This document shows, in pieces, positions 17,372 through 25,202 of a stretch of 64,000 bases of DNA; position 1 is the first letter of the stretch; the number at the start of each line of letters is the position of its first letter. The notes under the pieces are model-generated. The model saw only the letters and a list, made by a program, of their open reading frames with translations. It did no database searches and was not told the origin of the DNA. The DNA is from Micromonospora phaseoli (GTDB taxonomy: Bacteria > Actinomycetota > Actinomycetes > Mycobacteriales > Micromonosporaceae). Where the stretch lies: NCBI RefSeq assembly GCF_900109115.1, contig NZ_FNYV01000001.1, positions 633,003-697,002 on the forward strand. Direction: 5' to 3'. Made by a program: the position numbers and the translations under genes.

Positions 17372-19200
17372 TTCTGCTCCCGTTTCGTCTGTTCCTGCCG
17401 TTTGGCGGCGATCGCCTCGCGGGCACGGCGCTTGGCGGCTCCGGCGCCCCGCTTGGCCATCCGGGCCGGGGTGATGGCCAGTCGGCCGACCTTGTAGCTC
17501 AGCGAGCCGCTGAGAAGGTTGATCTTCGCTTCGGCCCGGCGCAGGGCCCGCTCGCGTGCGTTGAGCAGCTCCTCGGTCCACCTGAGCAGCGCGGCCAGCC
17601 GGGTGTTCTCCTCCCGTTCGCGCAGCCAGGTCTCGTACATCTGCTGGTAGCTGCGTGGGCCGGTCGGCGGGACGGGCCGCGTCTCGGTGTCCGGGTCGAC
17701 CCGCCGGTCGGACTCCGGCCCGCGTAGCGCGACGCTGACCGTGGCGTCCGTCTGCACCGCTGTGGCGACCACCGCCCGGTCGAAGTCCCGTCCGGCGACC
17801 CCACCGAGCACCACGGTCAGCCCCGCGACGTCCAGAGTGGAGGTCCACGGGTGGGCGTACCCGCCGGCGAGCAGCTCGGTGGCGAAGCGCCACAGGGTCC
17901 GGGCCAGCACCACGTCGACCGGTAATCCGACGCCGGCCCGCCAGCTCGGATCGAGCACCGCGAAGCGGTCACCCGCGACGACCAGGTTGTCCGCCCCGGC
18001 CAGCGCGACCGCCCCGGTGAGCTGTCCGCGCTCCGCCTGGCCGTCGAGCCACTCGGCATACCCGCGCAGCAGCCGGCGCAGCCGGGCGGTGTCGCGGCGC
18101 AGGCAGCCGTCGAGCAGCAGGCTGCGCAGCAGACGCCCGTCGGGCACCGGCCCCTGCGGTCCCCGCGGGTCGCGGTGGGCGGCCGGCCGGCCGTCGTACG
18201 CCGTCGGCGTCGGCCCGCTGCGGTCGCCCAGGTCGGTACGGCGCCAGCACCAGCCGTGCGCTTCGTCGAGCACCTCGACCACGCCGCCGCCCGCAGCGGC
18301 CCGCACCAGCGCCACCGGCAACCCGTCCGGCCCCCCGAGCGGGCTGTCCGGCTGCTCGCTGCGGGTGCTCTGCGGCCCGTCGGTCGCCCGGCGCGCGAGT
18401 AGCAGCCAGGACGGGGCCAGCTCGGCCGCGCGGCCGGCGTGCAGCGCGTCCACGGCCAACCGGGCCGGGTCGGCCAGCACGAACTGACCGGCGAAACCCT
18501 CGGTGCAGGCGTCGTGCAGCACCGCGTCGAACAGCCCGGAGGCGGTCGGCCGGGACAGCTGGTCGGCCGAGAGCAACGCGGTGGTCAGGTCGGGGCGCGG
18601 GTACGCGGCGTAGCAGGAGCCGGCCGGCACGCCCGCCGTGGCCAACCGGGCCCGTGCCTGGTCAAGGTTGGCCGGGAGGGAGGTGTCGAGCACCCCGCCG
18701 ACCGTCCATTCGGCGTCGCCCCGGCCGGCGTACCAGCTTGTCGCGGTGACCAGCCGGTGCACGCCGAGTGGATTGTCCACCCGCAACAGCAGGTCACCGC
18801 CGGGTCGCAGGGCCGCCACCAGGCGCGCCAGCAGCCCGTCCCAGCCCAGCCGCTCGCCCTCGACCGACTCGACGGCGTCCAGCCCCGCGCCGGCGATCAC
18901 CACGTCGTACTCCTCGCCGGTGGGCAGGCCGTGCGGCCCGGCCACCAGCACCCGGTCCACCCGGTCGGCGATCGCCGCCGCGTCCGGGTAGCCCCGCAGC
19001 AGGCAGGTGAGCCGGGCGTGGGCCAGCGCGTCGAGCAGCACCGGGTCGTGCGGGCCGGCCACCAGCACCCGGGCGCCGGCCGGCACCAGGCGTGCCGCCA
19101 GCGCCGCGAGCGGCCGGTCGCCGGCGCCGTCGCGCCGGTCGGACCAGGCGAGCATCTCGCCGCCGGGCAGCGCCACCGTCGGCGCCGTCTCGGTCGTCAC
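17368..19200 (-). CDS. Methyltransferase-like protein with C-terminal coiled coil, surface-glycan locus
   Basis: A 610-residue protein of uncertain activity. The first 240 residues resemble a class I SAM methyltransferase: a VLVAGPHDPVLLDAL glycine-poor motif I, YDVVIAGAGLDAVE as motif II, and LRPGGDLLLRVDN as the post-motif. A middle region of about 250 residues has no recognisable domain. Residues about 525-590 are rich in Glu, Arg, Leu and Ala and should form a coiled coil. It ends with SLSYKVGRL and a very basic tail, a feature often seen in polysaccharide-assembly proteins. The start is the GTG at 19200, overlapping the upstream stop as GTGA; sequence upstream in the same frame is arginine-rich shadow. 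It is in the Pse operon between a putative transferase and the cytidylyltransferase. Confidence 0.72.
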   Translation of the reverse strand: MTTETAPTVALPGGEMLAWSDRRDGAGDRPLAALAARLVPAGARVLVAGPHDPVLLDALAHARLTCLLRGYPDAAAIADRVDRVLVAGPHGLPTGEEYDVVIAGAGLDAVESVEGERLGWDGLLARLVAALRPGGDLLLRVDNPLGVHRLVTATSWYAGRGDAEWTVGGVLDTSLPANLDQARARLATAGVPAGSCYAAYPRPDLTTALLSADQLSRPTASGLFDAVLHDACTEGFAGQFVLADPARLAVDALHAGRAAELAPSWLLLARRATDGPQSTRSEQPDSPLGGPDGLPVALVRAAAGGGVVEVLDEAHGWCWRRTDLGDRSGPTPTAYDGRPAAHRDPRGPQGPVPDGRLLRSLLLDGCLRRDTARLRRLLRGYAEWLDGQAERGQLTGAVALAGADNLVVAGDRFAVLDPSWRAGVGLPVDVVLARTLWRFATELLAGGYAHPWTSTLDVAGLTVVLGGVAGRDFDRAVVATAVQTDATVSVALRGPESDRRVDPDTETRPVPPTGPRSYQQMYETWLREREENTRLAALLRWTEELLNARERALRRAEAKINLLSGSLSYKVGRLAITPARMAKRGAGAAKRRAREAIAAKRQEQTKREQK

Positions 19201-20036
19201 GTCGTCTCCTCCTGCGGGTCCGCCCAACCCAGCAGCTCCCGCAGCGCGGCGGGCGGGTGGCGGTGGTCGGTGCCCAGTTCGGCGCGGGCGATCTCGACGG
19301 CGGTCGGCAGGTGCACCTGCTCGCCGTGCAGTTCGGGCCACTGTCGGCGGATCCGGGCGGTACCGCCGAACGTCGGGTCCTCGGCGGCCAGCACCATCGG
19401 GTCGCCGTACACGGCCGGCTCGCAGCCGGCGGCGATGCCGTAGAAGATGGCACTGGTCAGCCGGTTGGAGGCGACCCGGGCGTGCCGGCGCAGCTCGGCG
19501 AGCTGGCGGTGCAGGAACTCGGGGTCGGTGTCCTTCCACCAGTGGCCGCGGTAGCCGTGGCAGACGACCCGGAAACCGGCGTTCTCGTAGAGCCGGCGCA
19601 CCCGGCGCATCCGGTGCTCGTGCCAGTAGAGACAGACGGTGACCGGGCCCGGTTCGGTGTCCCGGATCCGGGCGATCAGTTCCCGGTGGTCGCCCTTGAC
19701 GTGCTGGCCCTCCCAGCCGTGGAACGGGTACCAGATGGTGCCCGCCCGCTCCGGCTGCGCCGGTCCCGGCTGCCTCGCCGTGGCCAGCAGGTAGACGAAC
19801 GGAGCCCCGATCACCGTCACGTTGCGCCGCCCGACCGACCAGGCCCGCCGCCGGGTCTGCTCCGACCAGAGCAGGCTCGGCGTCCGCTCGGCGTACGGGT
19901 GCCCGGGGGCGAGACCGTCGCCGATGTTCCAGCCGTGCTGGATGTACCCGTTGATCCGGGGCGGATGCCCGTCGCCCAGCCCCGCGTAACGGGCCAGCAC
20001 GTGGGCGTGGCCGTAGAAGTGGTTCGCGTGGTGCAT
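19197..20036 (-). CDS. Putative surface-polysaccharide transferase
   Basis: A 279-residue cytoplasmic protein starting MHHANHFYGHAHVLARYAG. I cannot name the family with certainty. Residues 175-215 contain SNRLTSAIFYGIAAG and AVYGDPMVLAAEDP, which resemble the donor-binding half of GT-B capsule and CDP-glycerol-type transferases, where a Ser and an acidic residue contact the nucleotide. There is no signal peptide. The ATG at 20036 lies 10 bp past the pseC stop, and its own stop overlaps the next start as GTGA. Position between pseC and the activating enzyme suggests that it transfers or processes the nonulosonic acid product, which would make it a candidate Pse transferase. This is inference. 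Confidence 0.6.
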   Translation of the reverse strand: MHHANHFYGHAHVLARYAGLGDGHPPRINGYIQHGWNIGDGLAPGHPYAERTPSLLWSEQTRRRAWSVGRRNVTVIGAPFVYLLATARQPGPAQPERAGTIWYPFHGWEGQHVKGDHRELIARIRDTEPGPVTVCLYWHEHRMRRVRRLYENAGFRVVCHGYRGHWWKDTDPEFLHRQLAELRRHARVASNRLTSAIFYGIAAGCEPAVYGDPMVLAAEDPTFGGTARIRRQWPELHGEQVHLPTAVEIARAELGTDHRHPPAALRELLGWADPQEETT

Positions 20037-20046
20037 CGGCGTCCCC

Positions 20047-21204
20047 TCAGGCGGCGGAGCGTACCGAGGCGCCGCGCAGAGCCGTGGCCAGCGCGTCGAT
20101 GACGCGATCCTGGTCGGCGTGGCGCAGTCCGGGGTAGAGCGGCAGCGACAGCTGCTGGGCGTAGAAGGCCTCCGACACGGGGCAGCTGCCGCGCCGGTAG
20201 CCGAGGTCGGCGAAGGCCGGATGCCAGTGGGCCGGGATGTAGTTGACCTGCACCCCGATGCCGGCGGCCCGCATCCGGTCGTAGATCTCGCGGCGACGGC
20301 CGTCGAGCACCCGGATCGGGTACAGGTGCCAGGCCGGAGCGGCCCAGTCCCGCCGCCCCGGGGTGAGCACGCCGGGCAGGTCGGCGAGGGCCGCGTCGTA
20401 GCGGGCCACCAACTCGGCCCGGCGGGCCAGAAAGTCACCGAGGCGACGCAGCTGGCTGCGGCCGAGCGCGCAGAGCACGTCGGGCAGCCGGTAGTTCAGT
20501 CCGAAGGTGTGCACCTCCTGATGCCAGCCACCCTCGTCGGACCAGCGCTGCTCGTCGCGCTCCCGGACCAGCCCGATGTTGCGGAACCGGCGGGCCCGCT
20601 TGAGCAACTCCGGATCGGTCGTGGCGACCGCACCACCCTCGGCGGTGGTCAGGTTCTTGGTGGGGAAGAACGAGAACGTGGTCAGGTCGGCGAGCGTGCC
20701 GACCGGGCGGCCCCGGTAGGTGCCGCCGATGGAGTGCGCGGCGTCGGCGAGCAGCAGCGCGTCGGTGCCGTCGAGCGCGGTGCGCAGCGCGTCGTAGTCG
20801 GCCGGATGGCCGGCGTAGTCCACCGCCGCGACGACCTTCGTCCGGCCGGTGGTCGCGGCGGCCACCGCCGCCGGATCGAGAGTGAAGGTCTCCTCCTCCA
20901 CGTCGGCGAAGACGATCCGGGCGCCGAGCGCCACCGCGCTGCTCGCCGTCGCGACGAACGTCATCGGTGGCACGATCACCTCGTCGCCCGGGCCGACGCC
21001 GGCCGCCGCGTACGCCACGTGCAGCGCGGCCGTGCCGTTGGAGACGGTGGCCACCCCGGCACCGCCGGCCCAGCCGGACAGGTCCGCCTCGAAGGCGGCG
21101 ACCTCCGGGCCGGTGGTGAGCCAGTCGCTGCGCAGGGCGGCGACCACCGCGGCGACGTCGTCGTCGGTCACCGACTGTCGGCCGTACGGCAGCAAGGCGC
21201 TCAT
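20047..21204 (-). CDS. pseC: PseC-like PLP aminotransferase (DegT/DnrJ family)
   Basis: A 385-residue sugar aminotransferase. The PLP lysine is K183 in FFPTKNLTTAEGG; D154 in ADAAHS contacts the pyridine nitrogen; SNGTAALH at 55-62 and PPMTFVATA at 79-87 complete the cofactor site. PseC converts the 4-keto product of PseB to UDP-4-amino-4,6-dideoxy-N-acetyl-beta-L-altrosamine. The start MSALLPYGRQSVTDDD is typical of the family. It is 76 bp downstream of pseB in the same operon and 10 bp upstream of the putative transferase. Confidence 0.92.
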   Translation of the reverse strand: MSALLPYGRQSVTDDDVAAVVAALRSDWLTTGPEVAAFEADLSGWAGGAGVATVSNGTAALHVAYAAAGVGPGDEVIVPPMTFVATASSAVALGARIVFADVEEETFTLDPAAVAAATTGRTKVVAAVDYAGHPADYDALRTALDGTDALLLADAAHSIGGTYRGRPVGTLADLTTFSFFPTKNLTTAEGGAVATTDPELLKRARRFRNIGLVRERDEQRWSDEGGWHQEVHTFGLNYRLPDVLCALGRSQLRRLGDFLARRAELVARYDAALADLPGVLTPGRRDWAAPAWHLYPIRVLDGRRREIYDRMRAAGIGVQVNYIPAHWHPAFADLGYRRGSCPVSEAFYAQQLSLPLYPGLRHADQDRVIDALATALRGASVRSAA

Positions 21205-21280
21205 GTCGGCACTCCGCTGCGCTGCGTGCCGCCATGAGGCACCGTGGCACTGAGCCGGATGATTCGCTCGCTGCGCTCGC

Positions 21281-22264
21281 TCATGCCGCGATGCCGAGCA
21301 TGTCGCGCAACTGCGCCACGCTGAGCCACTCGTCGTTGGAGTCCGACTGGTAGGCGAAGCCGTCCGGCACCGGCTCGCAGTCGGCGGGCGGCTGGTAACC
21401 CCAGGTGGCGATGGTCGGCTGCACGATGAAGCGGTCCTTGGCGATCAGGGTCCGTCGGCTGTCGTCCGGCGCGATCATCTCCTCGTGCAGCTTTTCGCCC
21501 GGCCGGATGCCGATCTCGTGCGTGGTGGCCTCCGGGGCGACCGCCTCGACCAGATCGAGGATGCGCATGCTGGGGATGCGTGGCACGAACAGCTCGCCAC
21601 CCTGCATCTGGTCGAACGAGTCGATGACGAACTGCACCGCCTGCTCCAGGGTGATCCAGAAGCGGGTCATCCGCTTGTCCGTGATCGGCAGGCTCTTGCC
21701 CTCGGTGGCGAGTCGACGGAACAGCGGCACCACCGAACCACGACTGCCGACCACGTTGCCGTAGCGCACCACCGCGAACCGGGTCGGGTGGTGCGCGGCG
21801 TAGTGGTTCGCCGAGATGAACAGTTTGTCGCCGACCAGCTTGGTCGCGCCGTACAGGTTGATCGGGCTGGACGCCTTGTCGGTGGAGAGGGCGACGACCT
21901 TCTTCACCCCGGCCTCGATCGCGGCGTCGACGACGTGCTGCGAGCCGGTGATGTTGGTGGCGATGAACTCCGACGGGTTGTACTCGGCCGTGTCCACCTG
22001 CTTGAGGGCGGCGGCGTGCACGACGTGGTCCACCCCGTGCATGGCCCGGGTCAGCCGGTGCCGGTCCCGGATGTCGCCGATGAACCAGCGCAGCCGCGGG
22101 TCGTCGCCGAGCTGCTGGCGCAGCTCGTACTGCTTGAGTTCGTCACGGGAGAAGATCACCACCCGGGCCGGATCGGTCTCGGCGAGGAGGTGTCGCAGGA
22201 AGGTCCTGCCGAAGGAACCCGTGCCCCCCGTGACGAGGATGGACGATCCGCTCAGCTCGCTCAA
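21281..22264 (-). CDS. pseB: PseB-like UDP-GlcNAc 4,6-dehydratase (5-inverting)
   Basis: First enzyme of the pseudaminic acid pathway, a 327-residue extended SDR. It has GGTGSFG at residues 13-19 for NADP binding and the catalytic set STDKASSPINLYGATK with D129, K130, Y138 and K142. These sit in the spacing known for Helicobacter FlaA1/PseB, which couples dehydration to C5 inversion. KQVDTAEYNP near 88-97 and GIRPGEKLHEEM near 250 are further hallmarks that separate this group from plain 4,6-dehydratases. It is the first gene of the minus-strand operon and is divergent from a membrane glycosyltransferase across 271 bp, which must hold its promoter. Confidence 0.94.
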   Translation of the reverse strand: MSELSGSSILVTGGTGSFGRTFLRHLLAETDPARVVIFSRDELKQYELRQQLGDDPRLRWFIGDIRDRHRLTRAMHGVDHVVHAAALKQVDTAEYNPSEFIATNITGSQHVVDAAIEAGVKKVVALSTDKASSPINLYGATKLVGDKLFISANHYAAHHPTRFAVVRYGNVVGSRGSVVPLFRRLATEGKSLPITDKRMTRFWITLEQAVQFVIDSFDQMQGGELFVPRIPSMRILDLVEAVAPEATTHEIGIRPGEKLHEEMIAPDDSRRTLIAKDRFIVQPTIATWGYQPPADCEPVPDGFAYQSDSNDEWLSVAQLRDMLGIAA

Positions 22265-22535
22265 CTGCTGCTCCCGTGTTCGTCGGTTGTCCGGCTGGCC
22301 TTGGCCGGCCGGGTGCGAACGTTAGACCCGGCGGGTTAACGGGCTCACGCCCTCGGGTTAACCGCGACACGTGCGGTGGTGAATGGCCGGCAGCAGTACG
22401 GCGAACACCGCACCGTCCTGCGGTGTGCCGGCCCGGCGGCTCTGAGCAGGCCGTTAGGGTCTCGACCCGACCGGAACGGCGGCGCCGTGCACGACCGTGC
22501 ACGACCGCGAACCGTCTCGGTCCAGGGGAGGGACG

Positions 22536-24260
22536 ATGACCGCCGAAGCCGAGGCGATCCGGGCCGCGGACGCGGGCAGGTCCGCGCCGCCGGCGCGCCG
22601 GGGACGGGTACTGCCGCTGCTGCTGGTGCTCGGCTGGCTGCTCGGGGTGGCCTGGCGGGTCTGGCTGGCGCGGCACGCCGGCATGCCGTTCGCGCACACC
22701 GACGAGGACGGCTATCTCCACACCGCACGGGCCCTGGCCGGCGGTCCCGGCGGTTTCAGCAGCGAGAACGAGACGCTGCGCCGAATCGGCTACCCGTTGC
22801 TGATCGCTCCGGTCTTCCTGCCCGACCGCGACTTCGCCGACACCTACCTGATCGTCCGGATCGTCAACGCGGCGGTGAACGCGACGCTCCTGCCACTGGC
22901 CTACCTGCTCGGCCGCCGGCTGCCGGGGCTTCGGCGGGGGCCCGCCCTGGCGGCGGCCACGGTCGCGGCGACAGTGCCGGCGGCGGTGTTCCACTCGGCG
23001 GCGGCCATGACCGACGCGGTGCTCGCCCCGCTGCTGCTGGCCTGGCTGCTGGCGGTGCATCGGCTGGTCGAGCGGCCCGGTCCGGCCGCCGCCGCGCTGG
23101 GCGGTGCGCTGGCCGGCGCGTGCCACCTGGTGCACTCGCGCGGGCTGGTGGTCGTCGCCGCGTACGCCGGACTGGTGCTGGCGCTGGTCGTTCGCCGCCG
23201 GCTCGGGTCGGCCGGGCTACTGGTCGCCGTCCTGCCGGTGTTCGTCGCCGCCCTCGCCAACGAGATCGGGGTCCGGCTGCTCGGCGACACGGTCCACCTG
23301 CTCGGCAACCCGCCCGCCGGGAATGACCTGTGGGCCGTCATCTCCGGCCCGGGACTGGCACAGGTGCTGGCCTCGACCGGCACGCAGCTGTGGTATCTGA
23401 TGGTCGTCACGTTCGGGCTGGCCGGACTGGGCGGTGCCGACGCGGTGCTGAGGCTGCGCCGCCCGGGTGACGAACCCGGCCGGTGGACGACCGGGGTGGC
23501 GCTGGTGGTCACCGTCGGGGTGGCCGTCGGCGCGGAGGTGGTCCTCGCGGGCGTGCCGGATCGGGTGGCGGACGCCATCTACGCCCGGTACGTGCAGATG
23601 CTCGCCCCGTTCTGGCTGCTCGTCGGCGTCGGCGTGCTGTTCACTGTGGCGTACCGATCGCTGCTGCGCACAGCGGCCGTCACGGTGGCACTGCTCGCTG
23701 TCGGCGGCGCGTTGGTCCACCTCCGGCTCGCGCGCGCCCTGGCGGGCGGCGCTGCGCTGCGCCACGGCGACTTCAGTGCGCCGGACCTCGCGGCGTTGAC
23801 TGGCGGCTGGCAGGGGATGCGACCGCTGGTCGGGGCGGCGATCGGGGTCGTCGGCTGCCTGCTGCTGGTGCTGGTGGCCCGGCGTCGGCGGGCGCGGACG
23901 GTCCTGCTGGCCGCCCTGGTCGTGGTCAATGTGGCGACCACGCAGGTGATCGCGGAGCGGCTGATCCGCCCGATGGCCGACGTCGGCACGCCCGTGCCCG
24001 CCGTGGCCGACCTCGGCATCCGGCCGGTGGATCGGGTCGCAGTCTCCACCGGCGTGCCCTATCAGGTCCGGTACAACCTCGGCCACCAGGTCACCTGGAC
24101 CGAGGTGCCGTGGTTCGCCGACCGGCCGCCGGCCACGGCCGACGTGGTCCTCGCGCGGTGGGCGCCCGGCGAGCCCGGCGACTGGGACGGCACCCGGCAC
24201 GGCTTCGTCCGGCTCGGCGGCGACCCGGCGCGGAAATGGGCCGCGTGGCGCCGCCAGTGA
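22536..24260 (+). CDS. Polytopic membrane glycosyltransferase (GT39/ArnT-like)
   Basis: A 574-residue membrane protein with about ten to twelve hydrophobic segments. An N-terminal loop, PFAHTDEDGYLHTARAL, carries the acidic pair expected near the active site of GT-C lipid-linked glycosyltransferases, followed by RRIGYPLLIAP and a long extracytoplasmic C-terminal portion. These enzymes use polyprenyl-phosphate sugars outside the membrane. The ATG at 22536 follows GGGGAGGG; an upstream in-frame ATG has no such site. It is divergent from pseB and converges with pseH, so it may add a sugar to the same surface polymer. The acceptor is unknown. Confidence 0.75.
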   Translation: MTAEAEAIRAADAGRSAPPARRGRVLPLLLVLGWLLGVAWRVWLARHAGMPFAHTDEDGYLHTARALAGGPGGFSSENETLRRIGYPLLIAPVFLPDRDFADTYLIVRIVNAAVNATLLPLAYLLGRRLPGLRRGPALAAATVAATVPAAVFHSAAAMTDAVLAPLLLAWLLAVHRLVERPGPAAAALGGALAGACHLVHSRGLVVVAAYAGLVLALVVRRRLGSAGLLVAVLPVFVAALANEIGVRLLGDTVHLLGNPPAGNDLWAVISGPGLAQVLASTGTQLWYLMVVTFGLAGLGGADAVLRLRRPGDEPGRWTTGVALVVTVGVAVGAEVVLAGVPDRVADAIYARYVQMLAPFWLLVGVGVLFTVAYRSLLRTAAVTVALLAVGGALVHLRLARALAGGAALRHGDFSAPDLAALTGGWQGMRPLVGAAIGVVGCLLLVLVARRRRARTVLLAALVVVNVATTQVIAERLIRPMADVGTPVPAVADLGIRPVDRVAVSTGVPYQVRYNLGHQVTWTEVPWFADRPPATADVVLARWAPGEPGDWDGTRHGFVRLGGDPARKWAAWRRQ

Positions 24261-24362
24261 CCCGCATTTCCGGTCACGGAGTCGGCAGGTCGGCGGCGTC
24301 GAGTCGGCGGCGTCGGATTATCGGAACATCGCGTGAACAATGCGTGGACGGAATCGGAACAA

Positions 24363-24926
24363 TCAGCGCCGGCGGCGGTTCGCGCGCTCCAGGGAAATGG
24401 GTAGGACAGTGATTTCCCGGCCGTCGTGTACCTCTCGCCGCTCAGCTCCCTCGACGAAACGGAACCGCCGGTTCATCTGGCGTACCACCGTGTTGTGGGC
24501 GAGCACCTCGCCGTCGAGTCGGTCCAGTTCCAGCACGTCGAAGGCGTGGTCGACCGCCTCCCGCATGACCTCCAGCCAGGCGGGCAACGTCTCGCCCCGC
24601 TCGGCCAGGCCGTCGCCGTCCAGGTAGAACCCCCAGGAGCCGGTCCGTGGACCGTCCAACCGCAGGTCGAAGAAGGTCACCGCGCCGCTCGGCACGCCGT
24701 CGCGGAGGTAGGTCAGCAGTTGGCGGGTCGGGTCGGCACGCACCGCCGACCACCACCGTCCGTGCTCCTGCACGGTGATGACGTGACTGGTCTTGCTGAC
24801 CTGCCGGTTGATTTCCTGATTGCGCCAGGACAACATCAGGTTAACGTCGTCCTCGGTGGCGTCACGCAGCACGTACCGCTCGCTTTCGGATCTGTTTCCA
24901 TGGTCACCGGGCACCCTAATCACCAT
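24363..24926 (-). CDS. pseH: PseH-like GNAT N-acyltransferase
   Basis: A GNAT-fold acyltransferase of up to 187 residues. It has YVLRDATEDDVNLMLSWRN at the N-terminus, a WGFYLDGDGLAERG segment near 95-110 and a LDGEVLAHNTVVRQMNRRFRF stretch (split here only by description) near 140-160, where GNAT members place the acyl-CoA loop. This layout matches PseH, which acylates the 4-amino group of UDP-4-amino-4,6-dideoxy-N-acetyl-altrosamine. The first ATG (24926) is almost on top of an AGGTGA motif, so the GTG one codon later is a better-spaced start. It is divergent from the acyl carrier protein gene across only 24 bp, which raises the question whether its acyl donor is CoA or the neighbouring carrier protein. 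Confidence 0.82.
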   Translation of the reverse strand: MVIRVPGDHGNRSESERYVLRDATEDDVNLMLSWRNQEINRQVSKTSHVITVQEHGRWWSAVRADPTRQLLTYLRDGVPSGAVTFFDLRLDGPRTGSWGFYLDGDGLAERGETLPAWLEVMREAVDHAFDVLELDRLDGEVLAHNTVVRQMNRRFRFVEGAERREVHDGREITVLPISLERANRRRR

Positions 24927-24937
24927 TCACCTGGCTG

Positions 24938-24943
24938 TACACT
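24938..24943 (+). promoter_or_regulatory. Candidate -10 element of a leaderless carrier-protein operon transcript
   Basis: TACACT fits the actinobacterial TANNNT -10 pattern and ends 7 bp before the ATG of the carrier protein gene. That gene has no Shine-Dalgarno sequence. Transcription would then begin at or next to the start codon, giving a leaderless mRNA. The hexamer overlaps a TGTACA palindrome in the 24-bp gap to the divergent pseH start. Confidence 0.5.
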
Positions 24944-24950
24944 CCGCCGC

Positions 24951-25202
24951 ATGAAAGAATTGAGTCGTGCGCAGATTCGCGACCTCATGGCCCAGGTGCT
25001 GAAGAACCAGGGCAAGGTGCTGCCCGCCGACGACGCCGCGGATCTGCGGGAGGTCGGCTTCCGGTCGCTGGACTTCTCCGAGTTGGCGCTGCGGGTGGAG
25101 GACGAGACGGGGGAGGAGCTGAACTTCGACGCTCCCGGGTTGCGGCGGATCGCCACCGTCGGCGACGTACTCGACTTCCTCGTCGAGCTGCAGCGGCAGT
25201 GA
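24951..25202 (+). CDS. Acyl carrier protein
   Basis: An 83-residue stand-alone carrier protein with the usual four-helix pattern. Ser39 in GFRSLDFSEL is the expected phosphopantetheine attachment site. The canonical DSL motif is changed to RSL, an Arg at the position that usually is Asp. The length and the DFSELALRVEDETG continuation are otherwise normal. It is the first gene of a four-gene plus-strand operon; its stop overlaps the start of the adenylating enzyme as GTGA. Located between pseH and pseI, it probably carries an acyl group for sugar modification rather than serving general fatty acid synthesis. That role is inference. Confidence 0.88.
   Translation: MKELSRAQIRDLMAQVLKNQGKVLPADDAADLREVGFRSLDFSELALRVEDETGEELNFDAPGLRRIATVGDVLDFLVELQRQ

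Noticed and set aside
17372..17893. N-terminal extension of the SpsF-type protein
   Set aside because: It lies inside the upstream gene in another frame; family homology begins at the GTG at 17371.
19201..19539. N-terminal extension of the 610-residue methyltransferase-like protein
   Set aside because: The added sequence is shadow of the preceding gene; the GTGA overlap at 19197-19200 gives a better start.
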